A stretch of DNA of 64,000 nucleotides from Waltergamsia citrina (Eukaryota > Ascomycota > Sordariomycetes > Hypocreales > Bionectriaceae), in contig JAKLNE010000023.1 of assembly GCA_022814615.1 (NCBI GenBank), positions 124,001-188,000 of the forward strand, read 5' to 3'. Below, piece by piece: positions 47,586 through 60,521 of this stretch. Each line of letters begins with the position of its first letter. Position 1 is the stretch's first letter. Below the pieces are notes generated by a model that made no database searches, had not been told where the DNA came from, and was given only the letters and a program-made list of their open reading frames with translations. Both the position numbers and the translations under genes were made by a program.

Positions 47586-50472
47586 TTTACCTAGGTGGTA
47601 TGTCTCATTTCTCGCTGCCCGTGCCTTCTTTAGGTACTACCTACGGATGCCTTTTCTCAAGTTAAAGTTGCGAGGCCAAGCTTCTCTAGGATCATGTTGC
47701 CTGCTTACGATCTGCTGCAGTCCCAGGGAACGGTAAGGATGAACCGGCGGCACCTCAGGCGCACGTTTAAGCTCATACGCGAGCGTCATTCCTTGGCTCA
47801 GATGCTCTGTATCAATATTGCTATCCGAATGAGGTCGTACCCGTCCTCCAGCACCAGAAAGGCACGCGGTTACACCTGCACACGTTCTAGCCTTCTACGA
47901 CAAGCTGTAGTACTACAACGACAACAAGTACACTCTGACGGATAACCAACAACACTACTAGTAGTAGTCTTTGATGTTACAATTTCCTCCCGCCCTCCGG
48001 CCGTCCCGTTCCCACCATCAATACAAATCGAGGAGTTTAAGTATGCTTCGCTTGCTGTGCCGCCATCGTTCCTTGCCATACAACTAGTACTACTATGCAG
48101 TATGCTGCTGCTATTACTCGTACGATATAATTAGTAGCATCGGAGAATACTGCCACGAGAAGCGAAATGGAAGGATGGATTTTGGTGGACGTGCTTGACC
48201 CGCGGCAGTTTCAGAGCGTTTCGATCGTCGTCGAGGTTTGTCATGCCCTAAACCATCACCTGCCCTTTCTTGTCACGCAACCCAACCCTACCCCATGGCC
48301 CCCCCATGGCCTCTGCAACATACTTAACCGCTGCCTGCAAGGGCTTTGGCATGGGTTTCGGCGCTTGGCCATATCGGCTACCGCCACACATGCGTCTAAG
48401 TCGGTACTAAGATTGGGTAGCTCGTTGTCGCTGTCAGCCATTTACCCAACTAAGATATCCGAGTCCCATCTGCTTGCATCAACGAGCAATGGGGCCTGGC
48501 TTATTCTCAATTACCTAGTCATTACAGTACGCATGGTCAGCAGTCTTGGCTCTTGATCTTTAATTGCCGTATCGGATATGATTTACACATTCGGGGGCCT
48601 TGCATGACTTGGCATGGTACTTCCAAGCGTAATACTCCCGAGAGATCCATTTGGAATCTCCACGTCCCTGGCTTGCAAAATTGACAGAGAATATTACGAT
48701 ATCTTCTCATGGGTTCACAAGCTCACTCGCCTCAAGCGAGACGGGGAGCTGACCCCGGTTTCCAAGCCTCAAAACGAAACAGAACCAAGCTGGTAAAACA
48801 AGCACCCTTTCCCGGGTCGTCTCTCATCCCAAGCGCCCGGGCCTATTAAGCATGGCCGCACGGACGGTATATGTTTGAGGAGCCATCCTTCACAGCCTGT
48901 CAATTGGCGATGACGCGCCTGGTGTTTCTCATACCGCCAAGTTTGTCCGTTACGGAAACAAAGGAGATGTGAAACGATGTGGCGGACTGGCCTCTGCTCT
49001 GAAGGTGAAAAGAAATGTCAACTGAAACGAAAGTCTTCGAAAATTGTTATGCTTACATGCAATTTACTGATGCTTTTGGCTAAAGAAAAGTCCGGCGAGA
49101 GCACCAAGTCCGAGAATTCTTTATTCACAAGGACGACAGCATGTAAGACGAGCCGATTAATTATTACGAGCATAGCCATCAAATAGAATTCCACCGCTAG
49201 AGTTGAGACTTGCCCTATCAAGGAGGGGGTTTCCCCATCACAGTGAAGCCTTTGGTGATGTTGCATTTTACCCCCTCTCGGGACCCGAATTTGGAAGCAG
49301 AGGGCGAGAGCCCCCCCTGGAACTCACTAGCATAAAGTGTTTGGCCTCTTGGCATAATGAGATCTAAAGGGCTTCCTTTTCAGGATTTGGAAATCGTGAG
49401 ACCCGCATCTCCTTTGGTGCCCGCCAGCTATTGGGCGCTGACTGGACTCGGACTCACTTTCACACCCTCTTCTCCCCCGCGCGCCATCACATTCGGTAAG
49501 AACTCAGAAAGAAGACTGATCGATACAAGTTGATTGCGGCTAAATATGCAGTGATAACTAGTGTGGTTGATATTGCCTTGTCGGGTAAGCGAAGGTCATT
49601 TTCACTGCCGGGCCCGATAGCGCCACAAATTAGCGTAGCCGAACCGCACAAGACGAGTCTTGCTTCCAACAGCCATGGCAGGGATATGTTCCCAGCTGAC
49701 CCAACGTAACGTAACCTCTAGCTATGCTCCAGCACCCCAGGCCTAGCTCTACTCCTAACATACACGTCTAATGAACGCCGATAATTGATATCCGATGACA
49801 GATGATTCTCGATATCATACCATGCCATCGTTATCGATGCCTTTCCATAGTCCAGCACCAAGCTAGGTATCACGCGATACCTCGCTTCTGCGCAAGCACC
49901 CAACTCCAGTAAAGCGTAACCAAGCGAGTCACGCTTCCTATGAGACCCCGCGCAAAAGCTGCAGCTCATATCAATGAACACCATCTTGTGCAAAGGAGGT
50001 CACACCGTCAAGGTCGGAGTCAACCTTATCGACGAATACCATGGCCGGATCCCCTGATCTCTGCCGCTCCACCGTAGTGAAGCAGTTTCGATATGCACGG
50101 CACTATCTCTGCCAGCGCACATATCTCGAGTGACTTCATAAGAAACTAAAAGGTCTAGGGGGGCAAATGTCACCATTTCCTTCCCACGATAACGTTCCAA
50201 TAACTGGTAACGATGAGTCCGGTGAAAGATCGAACCTTTGTTGGCTATGCATGATACCAGGGCGGGACGAAGTTGGTTGCGATCCTCTTAACCATGATGC
50301 CTAGGACTGCACCAAATAGTAAGTAGGTGGAATGTATTCATATCGCTGTACAGGTTGTTTTCATCATGGTCTAGACCAGAAGTTGCGTTACGGGAGTCAA
50401 AGATTGGTCTTGGCGGACGGAGGCAGCGTCGAAAAATAGATTATTGGATTTCAGACTCCTGAGTCTAGCTTC

Positions 50473-53400
50473 TCACTTGGCTTCGTCGGAGCCATCGGTT
50501 CCCTTATTGTGGCTAGCAGCGGGTTTAGCCGCTTGGTTGCCCTGCGGCGTTGCTGGCGGCTGTTGCTGTTGTTGCTGAGCCTGGTGCTGCTGACCTTGAG
50601 CACTGTGGTTCCGATTGTAACTATTGCTTCCGCTCCGCTGTTGATGGTGCGCGGTGTGCTGGTGTGCTTGTTGGGGGCTGGTCCCGAAGTGCTGAGGCCC
50701 GGCGCCGCTATACCCGCGCGGATGGGACACTGCTATGGAGTCAGCAAATTGCCGGTCGGCACAGTTGGAGCAAGTCTCTACTGACTTGGACCGCCAGGCT
50801 GTTGCCCAGGGCCGTACGCTGGCTGGCTATACTGCACGCTTGGGCTCATCCCGTACATCTGGTGCCCTTGTTGAGAGCCTTGATGGGCCATCATGGGTGC
50901 TGCTGGTCGTCCCGGGCTGGGATACCCATTGGCCCCCGGGCCGGGTTGAGGAGGACCACCTGGTGGCATGAAGTGGGGATGATTACCCGGATACATCATC
51001 TGGGGACCGCCAACTATTCCTTGAGGGCCAGGCATGAAATGCGGCTGCATTACCATTGGGCCTTGCTGGGGTGACATGTATTGAGGATTGTTGGAGAAGC
51101 TTCGGTACTGGCCCATCTGAGGTGTGCCGGGGCCCATGTACACTGGCTGGTTGTACGGACCTTGAGCCGGCGAGTTCATTCCCGGATATGCCATGGAAGC
51201 CTGTCCAAGTCTAGGCGAGGCGAATGACTGCGCTGAATTGGAGTGAACCATTCTATGATCATCGTGATTGTACGGCTGGTGAGGACCTGGGCCATGCTGA
51301 GGGGTATGCATTTGCATATGAGGCATGTGTGGAGATTGCCGCGGGCCCATGTTGTGACCTCCCTGTTGAAGATGGAAAGGAAGCTGGTGTTGATGAGCCA
51401 TGTGTGGAACCACGTGTGGTGGGTTGGGTGTTGGCATGCTAGATCCCGAGAAGGGCTGGCGATCAAAGAATTCTTTGTAAGTCAGGTGCATGGTAGAGTC
51501 AGGCTTTTCGTTGTCCTGAAGCTGTCGCCAAGTCGGCAGTGTATCAAAGGAAGGACGGAGACCACCATTCTCATCCCAGTTGCGCCCTTGTGGAGGCGCG
51601 ATAGTCTTGATGTGAGATAGAATAAAGCACTTCTTGACATCAACGGCTTTGGTCTTGCGTCGAATTAGCTGCCCACCAGATGATGGTGCAGCAGGCGGTT
51701 CGGTGACCTGATTCGCGGCAGAACGAGGGCTGGAGCTGGCACTCGGCTGGTTGCCAGGGCTGAAAGACGCCGCGAAGGGGCTCGGACGGAACTCGGTGAT
51801 GGTAGGGTTCAACTTTGCCCCCATAGGCCCAGACACGCCACTGAGCCGGCGATTGAAGTTGGGATCACCATTGTTCGCGGCGGGTCCTGTCGGAGGTGGT
51901 CTGCCTTCCTGGCCAGCCATTTGTTGCGGCGGAGGGGGTTGTGAGTATTTCTGCTGTTCGACGTTGCGGAGCCTCTGGGCAAGCGTTGCAGGTTGCTGCT
52001 GTTGGCCGCCAGCATGTTGAGGAGCACCGCGATGGTTACGGTAAGGCTGATGCTGATGTTGATGCTGATACGGCTGCTGAGGGAACTGCTGCCGGTGGTT
52101 CGTGTGACGGTTGGGAGCACCGCCCTGATGTCCCATCTGGGGCGCGTTAGGGCCTCGGGGGGCTCGTGAATCAGGTGTGTTTTTAGACGAATTCGTCTCA
52201 CTGCCTAGCTTGGTTGGCGCCTCCTTGGATGCCGTAGGCTTATCTTTGGCCGCAACCTCAGAAGCCTTGGTTTTGGCAACATCTTCAGCGTTCCTGATGG
52301 CCTTGGCCTGGATCTCCTTTTGTTTTGTAGGGTCCTTGGCGATTATCGAGACCAGGTCAGTAGGGACAGGAGTCGAAAGCTTGAAGCTGTTGGCAAACTT
52401 CTTCAGCTCGGTCAATTTGACCTCTTTGTCGGCCTTCGCCTTGCTGTTGCGGACCTTTTGAGCATTCTCCCTCTGCTGGCTAGCAAATGTTTTGAAAGAG
52501 TTCAAGACATCGCGCTCTACCGTAGAAGTCGCACTGGGCGTGCCATCCTTGACCGGTGGGGAGAGGTTGCGGCTGGTCGATGCCGAGCTAGGCTGGGGTG
52601 TTGTGGCCTTATCCGTAGTCTTTGTGTCTGATGATGGGGCAGTTGACAGCGTTGCGTCTGTATTAGTTTCCGCGGCGGTTGCTGACGAGGGTTCAGGGGT
52701 CCCAGACTTGGGAGGAGCTCCATTCTTGCCGGAGTCGGCTGTAGAGCGAGTTTTGGCATCCTCAGGCGTCGGCGTCGACTGCTTCTTGGCCGGAGCTTTA
52801 ATCTGCGACGAGATAATAGCAGGATCAATAGGCGCACCCTTCACTGTCGTGTGCGCTGATGGTGCTCTCTTTGCTGGCGGAGTGTACTTGTTCTCCCGAC
52901 CACCGAGCGGAGGGAAGTCTTGGCGCCGGACTCCACTATACCTATAAGCACATGTTAGTATATACCTCTTGGTCTTGAGAAGTCAATCAGCTGGAAAGCG
53001 CTGCTTACTTGTCTTCCTCGTTCTCGTCATTCTTGTCGTTACCCCCGACATAGTCCATCACACGCTCCTCTGCAACGTGGGCAGTGGTGGCCGCGCTTCG
53101 CTCAATCTCACGTGCCTTCCTCTCCGCAGCAGCAATTCTCTCACGGTACTGAGGATGATTCTTGTTGATGGCGGTCGTGTAGATGTTCTCGTCATAGTTG
53201 GTCGTGACGCCAAACAGTCTCTCATTCTCGGCGAACTGGTCCCATGCGCCGCTGCTGCTGGACTTTTCGAGGCTGCCGTCGATGGCATCGTTGGAGTCTG
53301 GCACCCATGGCTGAAGCGTTCTTTCGTTTCCAAATCGACTGTTAGAGATCGCAGTGTCGGTTCGAAAGCTGGAACGATTGCCTAGTGGTAGCACGTGAGT

Positions 53401-53501
53401 ATGCGAACCAAGTTGTCTGATGGATCAAGAAGACAATTACCGTTCTGGCCTCTTCCAGCGCTTCCGCCACCCGCCGCACCGTCTTTCTTTCCGCCGGGCA
53501 T
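50473..53501 (-). CDS. PBP1: Ataxin-2/Pbp1 homologue with LsmAD domain
   Basis: Four exons: 53501-53441, 53381-53009, 52941-50786 and 50729-50473, giving 948 aa. Introns are 59, 67 and 56 nt, the last with a less usual GTCAGT donor chosen because it alone keeps the frame. After a Gly/Ala-rich start (MPGGKKDG) comes SSFRTDTAIS, then the LsmAD domain (WDQFAENERLFGV, NYDENIYTTAI, TTAHVAEERV), then YSGVRRQDFPPLGG and KGAPIDPAI. LNPTITEFRP in the middle is a PAM2-like motif for poly(A)-binding protein. The C-terminal half is Met/Pro/Gln/His-rich and disordered. Family members bind Pab1, control poly(A) length and form stress-granule condensates. The usual N-terminal Lsm domain is not encoded in this model. 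Confidence 0.9.
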
Positions 53502-55554
53502 CCTTAGACTTGTGCCGTGTTCGTGTTCCAAGGTCGTCCGGGGCCCCTCAATCAGAATTATCTATCATGCGAGGTACTGCAGTGACATTCGGGTCCAATA
53601 TGCGGCCTTGTCGTTGGAAGGCGGCCTCGCGAACCTAATTATAGGTCTGGAGTGCGCAGAAGTGACAAACCCAGCTTGCACTGTTTTTATGTATTAGCAA
53701 ACAAGACAATGGATACGCAGAAGAGATAGGGAAAGTGCTGGAAAATATAAATGGGAATTATCCCTTGTGCAATGGCGTGCCAAGAGGGGCGTGAGTAGAT
53801 CGAGAAACTGTGTGGGGGAAGCAAAAGCTTCTGCATCTTGCTCGTGATTCAAAGCCACGGCAGCAAAGGGGGCAAAGCAGAGAGGACAGGACCAGGACGA
53901 ACCTGATAATAAAGGCACGGGTTGCTTGTGTCACTCGAATGACCAGCAAGTCGCGCTAATCCGAGGGAGGCGGAGGCTTTGTGGTCGGAGAGGAAAAAAA
54001 ACCGAAGTTGTTCTGAGACACGTAGGAGGGTCAGCCACACAAAGTCTAGAGGAGCGACAATGGTATCTTTGGCATCATCGGGAAGTGGATGCGCTCGTGT
54101 GTTCCATCTCGAGCTGTCTCAGTGATTTAAGGAGGCAGAATTGGGTGCTAGATGCGCAAGAGGATGTCATAGAGCTGGAAGTAAGGAAGATTGAACATAC
54201 CTTTTGGAAAGGGTAAGGGAGAGGAATAGCGAGAGACGAGAAACTCAACGAACAGAAGGAACAGGCGCAGCGGATGCAAATTCAGTCACGATTGCCTTGC
54301 AAGGAGCTGGGGAAACATGGAGGAGAAAAGGGTTCCTGACGATGTCAAAGGAGGAGAAAAGGAGAGAGGCAGGCAAGAGAAGAAATGGCCTCGAAGTTAG
54401 TCGTGTGGTTGTTCAAATGTGGATTGGATTGCATGGGAGGTGATGGATTGGGTGATGAGGCTTTGTTTCCCCCCCTACCATTGCCAGTGCCATTACCAGT
54501 GCCAGGACCTTCTCTCAGGCTGCTAGCACTATTTTGCGCTCAACCCTTTGCGGGACCCTGCCACACTGGAGACTCAGGCAAGCACAGCACAGCACAGCAG
54601 AGAATAAAGTGCGACGGATAATTTTTGTGGGTAGGAACTCCGATCTCTCAGGCGGCCAGTGGCTCTCTCTGCCCGTGACAGTGCTAGGTTGTGGGGGCTT
54701 TATGGCCTCATGATGCTCTTCTGGCAGTGCGGCTAGCTGGGAAACACTGGGGACAGGCTGGTCAGAGCTTTCTCATTGGCGGGTACACTTCTGGTCACGA
54801 CCACTAACCAGAGCTTCTTCAGGCGTTGTGGCGGTGCTACAGAGAGGCAATCTACCCATACCTAAACACGATGCCGCCGCTGTTCCGCTGTTAGCGTTAC
54901 AGGTTGATCAAGGGACGGATGGTCCTTCCATAACTTGAGGATAATTAAGCACTACTAGTATTAGTATCACTACTGGCAGGGCAACGTGATGAGCACTGAT
55001 CAACAAATCATCTGCTTACTACTAGTATTACAGTCTCTCCTTTAGTAATTTTATATAGCTAAGTGAAGCTCGAAACATTCTATACTGAGCTTGTCTTTTG
55101 CGGCATCAACGTGCTGGACATTCGCGCATGATAAAACATGTGCCAACCATACTAAAGTTACCCCAGGCACAGATAGCACGGGCTACTAAGGCACTTCACC
55201 AAGGTGACTGATGTTACCAATGGTGAGTGTGATTGGTGTGACTGCCATTCATCGCACGCAACTACACTGACCATAATGACCAACACGAGGCAACACCAGC
55301 CCCATTACGAGGCCTACGTCAGGCCCAAATTCGTACTACGATGCCCAAGATCCAGTACTATCATATGTACTGTCAGATCATAGGCCCTTCAGTCGGGACA
55401 GTCAGGTCAATCAAGCACATTTGCAATCGGTAGAATAGCGCTGAACAAAGAAATCTTCTACAGTTATTGACAGACAAGGAGCCCGATAATGGGATCCTCA
55501 ATTCTAGACGAGTTTTACTGTTGGTACAAGTGGTTTCGTCCTCCAACACCCCAT
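53502..55554. other. PBP1 leader/promoter and intergenic DNA
   Basis: Read on the minus strand, 53900-54450 is rich in pyrimidines and contains GTATGT donor-like and TAG acceptor-like sites, so an intron-containing 5' leader is plausible. Further on there is a AGCAC repeat near 54585 and TACTACTAGTA motifs at 54951-54975 and 55016-55030. No gene, and no Lsm-like coding sequence, was found. Confidence 0.5.
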
Positions 55555-57105
55555 CTACACCCGGAGTCCAATCTGCTCGGCGTACGGCAGCAAGAAGAGA
55601 TCGCCCACGGATGAAACTGTGGCCTTGCCATCCAGTAGCGACTTGGCAGCCTAAAAGTAAAGAATGGTTAGTCACGTAGCTTAACAACCAAGGGGGGCTA
55701 TCTTTTTCCTTACAGTCTTCAACTTTTCTCCGGTGACGTTCTCGATACCCTGGACCAGCGTTGCGGGCTCGAAAGCCTTGCCAGCGTTGACAATGCCAGA
55801 GCCAGCCAGGTGCAGGGTGGGTTCACGGAGTTGTGTCGCGTCAAGAGCATTGAACTTGGCGTTGGCAATGGCCTTGGCGACATCCTCCTTCGCGACGGAT
55901 CCGTTGGCGATGCTCTCCAATGCCTTGACAGCAGCCTCAGCACCTTGGCGAACTGAAGCACCGGGGCCAGCGAGCTGGATGGTGAGGAGACCAGCATCAG
56001 AGTAGGCCAGGTTCGAAGTCGAGATAGAGAGACCAGAAACGTCAGAAGTAGCCTTGGAAAGAAGGCTGTACCCCGGAGCCCACTTAATGGTCGACTGGCC
56101 GCCCAGCAGCGCAGCAAGGACCGCGATCTCAGGCTTAGGGTTGGTGTAGGCGGAGCCAGGGAAGGCGATGACCATGGCATTGCCGCCAGGGTGGCTCACT
56201 CGCTGTTCGCCGCCAGAGTACTTGGAAGCCTCCGATTGAATCTGCTGGCCAGACTGGGATCCCGTCTGGACGCCCTTGAAGAACTGGCCGACCCACTTCG
56301 AGAGATTCTCGGGGGCAGCACCGTCCGCAATCAAAGCAATGTTGGGCTTGGAATAGGCGGCATCAGCAAAGCTGGCAATGTATTCCTCGTTCACGTATTT
56401 CTTGTAAGGGCTGGATGGCGTAGGGTACACGGGAGATCCGAGGCCGGTGTGGAAGGCGGCGGCGTGAGCGTTGTCGAGAGCGACGGCGGGAACATCGGCG
56501 TAGAAGGCGCCCTGCTTGAGCTTGAGGGAACGTTCAACATCCTCGTGGAACTCGTGAGCTATCGGTCATGTTAGCGAATAGCGGCAATGGAAACTCTGCG
56601 CTAGCGTATCGACGTACTTGTGTACTTGGTCATAGAGACCACTTCGGCCAGGAGCTCGGCAAAGTACGGGAGATCGTCTCGGAGGAAGCTGGTCTCGAGA
56701 ACAAGAGCCTCACGAGTGTGAGATGAAGCCAATTGGCCACCAAGGAGTTCCGATTCGCGGGTAATTCGGAGGGCAGAGCGGCGTTGAGTGTTCTGCGAGT
56801 AGCCGTTAGCACAAGCTGCAGATGCCATAGGCAAATTGCTGGCTCACCTTGAAAGCGAATTCCTCCAGACCAGCAGTCAGACCAGGCAGAGGCTGGTACC
56901 TCGTTCCGGCTTTGGCTACGACAGCTAACTTCGTCGTTGGGCCGTGGTCATCGCGCGAAGCTACCTTCAACCCAGAAACATCCGAGGTCTCAAAGGTGCC
57001 GGACGAGGCAGCGGCGGCGAAGGACCGCTGCTGGACTGTGCGAGCGGTCCATGACCGGCGAGCGGCCTGCTGCGCGTGTCTCGCGAGGGACGATCTCGAG
57101 ATCAT
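55555..57105 (-). CDS. QCR2: Ubiquinol-cytochrome c reductase core protein 2
   Basis: Exons 57105-56848, 56792-56618, 56558-55714 and 55650-55555, with introns of 55, 59 and 63 nt, give 457 aa. The first about 30 residues (MISRSSLARHAQQAARRSW) form a basic mitochondrial presequence. The body is an M16-peptidase-like fold (VVAKAGTRYQPLPGLTAGLEEFAFKNT, ESELLGGQL). The zinc-binding HxxEH motif of active processing peptidases is absent, its place being taken by GLEEFAFK, which points to the non-catalytic complex III core 2 subunit rather than MPP. It resides in the inner-membrane cytochrome bc1 complex facing the matrix. It is divergent from RPC82. Confidence 0.93.
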
Positions 57106-57677
57106 TGTCGAGGGCGGTGTCGTAGGCAATTGACAGTCCTGTGGCCGTCGTAAGGGAATAGTTAATCGCCAGAAGAAGTGCCTCGTCGAAAAGCTCCCGT
57201 CTAATTTTCGGCTGGCCAGTGAGCCGCCCGACAACGATCACGTGATTGCTTCTGGAGTGGATTAGCTTGCTCTAAGTACAGGTGAAGTAACGGCAGCCAA
57301 AAATTTCTTGCGTCCACTGTGGGCCAGTAACATCTGCCTCGCTTTTCTGGTACATTGATGATCCACAGCAGCTTACCATTGCACTTTTCCCCCTCTGTGA
57401 CTGGCTTTACCGTCTGGGCCACCGGCCTAGCAGCCTTCTAACCCCACTAAGACTACCGCCCGCCACGGAAGCTCGACTTACACCACCTTAAAACAAAAAA
57501 TTGATGCGACATCACTCTAACTTCATTCCCGCAAACCACCAACACTCGTGCCCAGCTTCATAGTCTGTCCTCGGCAGCCCCTTTGAAAGGTTAAATAGCC
57601 GCGGCAAACGTCAATGACACTCCGGTAGCAATTGTGTTAGCTCTAGAGATAGTGAGAGGATCTCTAGGAGCAGAGCA
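57106..57677. promoter_or_regulatory. Divergent promoter region between QCR2 and RPC82
   Basis: 572 bp separate the two start codons, which face away from each other. No other gene fits here. No specific factor site is claimed. Confidence 0.55.
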
Positions 57678-59829
57678 ATGCTTGTTGTGAGTCGTTGTGT
57701 CGAGTCATCCAGCTTGACCCCAATGCTGATGCCCTTTGCGCTAGACCAAGCACGCTGCTGAGCTCTGTGCTCTCCTTGTCAGCGATCTTCATGGCGAACT
57801 CCCCTCGGTGCGTAATAAAAGCTTCTTGATCTCCTGCCATCCATGCCCACATGCATGTCTTACTGATATCTTTGTTGGCGTAGCGGATCCTGATTGCCCT
57901 GCTCACGAAGGGACGGTGCACCATTGCGCAATTGATACAGCATACATCGCTGAGCCCCCGGCAAATTCGCAATGGCCTCGCCGTCTTGTTCCAACAGAAC
58001 CTGCTCTACACCCGCACTGATGTCGACTCGCGCATCACATCGTATGACGCCAACGCCGACGCTTGCTACAACCTGGTCCGATCGGGGAAGATTTTAGAAG
58101 TAGTGGAGAGGCAGTTCGGTTCGCCGGAACGGGATCTAGTCCAGACCCTTCTACAACTCGGCCATGCTCAGGTACATGATCTTATCCAAGCCTTCGAATC
58201 CAGGAACCCACCGGTGAATGGCAAGTCGAATGTGAAACATCCGCTCTCAGACGACAGAATCACTTCCGAGGAAGACTTCTTACTGGTTCTTGCTCGTTTA
58301 ATACAAGCGGATATTGTCGAGATCGCACGGCCAGGATCGTTTCGCAATCCCGTCGACGTTTACCACGAGATCGAGGAGGAGGTTATGAAGCCTGCTCCTG
58401 GCGAGAAAGTCACCAAGCAAAAAGTAGAACACCAGCAGATGATCGAGGAACGATGGCGCTCGTATCGCGACCAAGGCCAAACAGTGAAACGGCAATTGGA
58501 CCAAACTCGTGGCTCTGTAGCTAAGAGACGGAGATTACAAAATGGGAAAGCTGTAAACGGCGACTACAGCGATGAGAGTGTGCCCCAGCTGGACGTGAGT
58601 CTTTCTAACACATCTTTGCTCTGCATGGAGACGAAAACTTATCAATGCCATAGCCCAATCTTGTGGTCAAGGTCAACCACGAAAAATGCTTGGTTGTGCT
58701 TCGAAACCAGTGCCTTGCAGATTTCGCTACAGACGCTCTGGGACAGGCTACTGGAGAAATATACCTCACGTTGTTGAATCTGCTGACGACTGACACTCGT
58801 CGCTGTCGGCGTGACCCTTACATCCCGGAAGAAATTCCCGGCTCCGACGCCAAGGTGACTACGCTGGATGTCTTCGATCATTTGGATGGGTCAATCAATG
58901 TTTCCAGCGGCATCGGGAAGGTGTCTTCAGAACATGTCAATACTTCTAGCATTGAAAAGATAAAGGAGAGGCCTCCTCAGTCGGATGATGAGTCGGATGG
59001 ATCGGACAATGAACACACTACCCAACGTCAAATCAGACCTCCTGTCAACATCGATATTGATTCAGAAGAAGGTGATGATTCTGAAGAAGAGGAAGAAGAG
59101 GAAGAAGTCACGAGCAATAGCATGCACCAATCAAATTCCAGAGCGAATGGAAATCGAGCGAAAGTCAAATTCAAAGAAGAGACAACGCCAAGTCTCAGTC
59201 GGTTGGACTACATGCGACGGCATTTGCTTCTTCTCAAAGAAAGCGAATACAAATTTATTCGTCATTGTGGTACCCAAGGACGGGGTCAGTGGACCGTTGA
59301 CTTTGAGCAAGTCATGAATCGTGTTCGAGAGAGGGAGTTGGATGCTATGATAGAGCAGTCCTTCGGCCGCTACGGTCTCCGTTTGACCCGCATTCTTCGG
59401 GAGAAAGGCAAGTTAGACGAGAAGATGCTGCATTCGGCGGCTCTCATGAAAAAGCCGGATGTCCAAGGCAAAATGCTCGCAATGCAGATGGCTGGTCTGG
59501 TGGATATACAGGAGGTGCCCAAAGACAGCAGCCGACTGGCCAACCGGACCATGTTCTTCTGGTACTTTGATGGAGAGCGAACACAAGCTCAACTTCTGGA
59601 TGATGTCTACAAGACCATGCTTCGGTGCTTGCAGACTCTAGAGGTCGAGAGACACAAAGAGAAGAACATCCTGGCATTTGTGGAGCGAAAAGACGTCAAA
59701 GGAAAAGAAGAAGAGGTCATGACGACGGAGCACTATAACAAATACAATCAGCATCTCGAGGTGCAGGAAAAGCTTCTGGGACAAGTCATGCGATTGGATC
59801 AGATGACATCAATGTTCAGGGATTTCTGA
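57678..59829 (+). CDS. RPC82: RNA polymerase III subunit C82 (RPC3)
   Basis: Four exons: 57678-57686, 57745-57807, 57884-58594 and 58654-59829, giving 652 aa. The introns are 58, 76 and 59 nt. The first exon is only ATG CTT GTT. Joining it to TKHAAELCALLVSDLHGELPS and then RILIALLTKGR restores the family N-terminus with its winged-helix start (QHTSLSPRQIRNGL). Other landmarks are PNLVVKVNHEKCLVVLRN, an acidic linker at about residues 370-410 and the C-terminal winged helices with RANRTMFFWYF-like sequence (LANRTMFFWYFD). It is one of three Pol III-specific subunits that contact TFIIIB and help open promoters of tRNA and 5S genes. Later methionines would lose the conserved N-terminus. Confidence 0.95.
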
Positions 59830-60521
59830 TAGAGGAGAGGATTGTTGAGCGTCCTGCATATTATTTCATGCATTTCTGAGAAGGGCTGTCGTGTAAGAGT
59901 ATTGGATGAGCACCAAGATGGATGTAGAAAAAGCGTACATTGAGCTGCATCGGTGCATAACTGGCTCAGTACAGCCCCGAGGTTATTTTTATCACATTCA
60001 ATATTCGATATAGAGTCGTTTACTTACTCTCTGTTGTACGTTGTGAATGTGAATGAACGACTTAATACTGAGTTACACCTAGATAGTTCATTGTGGATTG
60101 CTCAATCCATCAACTCAAATAAGAATTACAAAAGTAAACTAAGTAACGACTAGTCCTAGTACTAGAATGTCTTTACCAGGACAATGCAATTATTGTTTTT
60201 TTTTTTTCCTTTTTTTTCTTTCTTTTGGATATCCCATTCGTAGCATAGAACACCGATAGGGGCGGTCAATGAGTCGGTGGGAGAGGTGCTAAATTCAAGT
60301 GCAAGTCTTACAGTATGTAATTACCTAGTAGTAGTACCTTATCTATAGGGGTGGTGGACGGGGAATGGGACCCCTGTCCACCGTCGCGTGCCCGACGTCG
60401 GGGCACCCTCAAAAATTTCCCATTTCTCGATCGAAGCTTGATTGCGGTCAACCTTTTTGCGCCAAATCACCTACATCATCACCATCCCGTCGATTCGAGC
60501 CGTTCAGTCACCGCCGTCACA
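59830..60521. other. RPC82 3' flank and carrier promoter
   Basis: AT-rich from about 59990 to 60230, with a T-rich run at 60197-60220 and a CCTAGTAGTAGTACC motif at 60324-60338. The last about 150 bp are CG-richer and probably hold the carrier promoter. No gene seen. Confidence 0.5.

Larger units (their letters stand above)
45127..50472. other. Long gene-free region (about 5.3 kb)
   Basis: No open frame on either strand shows a recognisable domain, signal peptide with downstream fold, or splice-linked exons. The longest frames (45790-46221 minus, 48167-48556 plus) look like chance. Compositional features include GAGCCY and CCAA repeats near 46.1-46.5 kb and several TAGTAGTACTACT-type clusters between 47.5 and 48.1 kb. 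It could include non-coding transcripts, a long promoter, or decayed DNA. Confidence 0.5.

Noticed and set aside
48167..48556. 129-codon plus-strand frame in the gene-poor interval
   Set aside because: No conserved motif, signal or codon-usage support. Probably chance.
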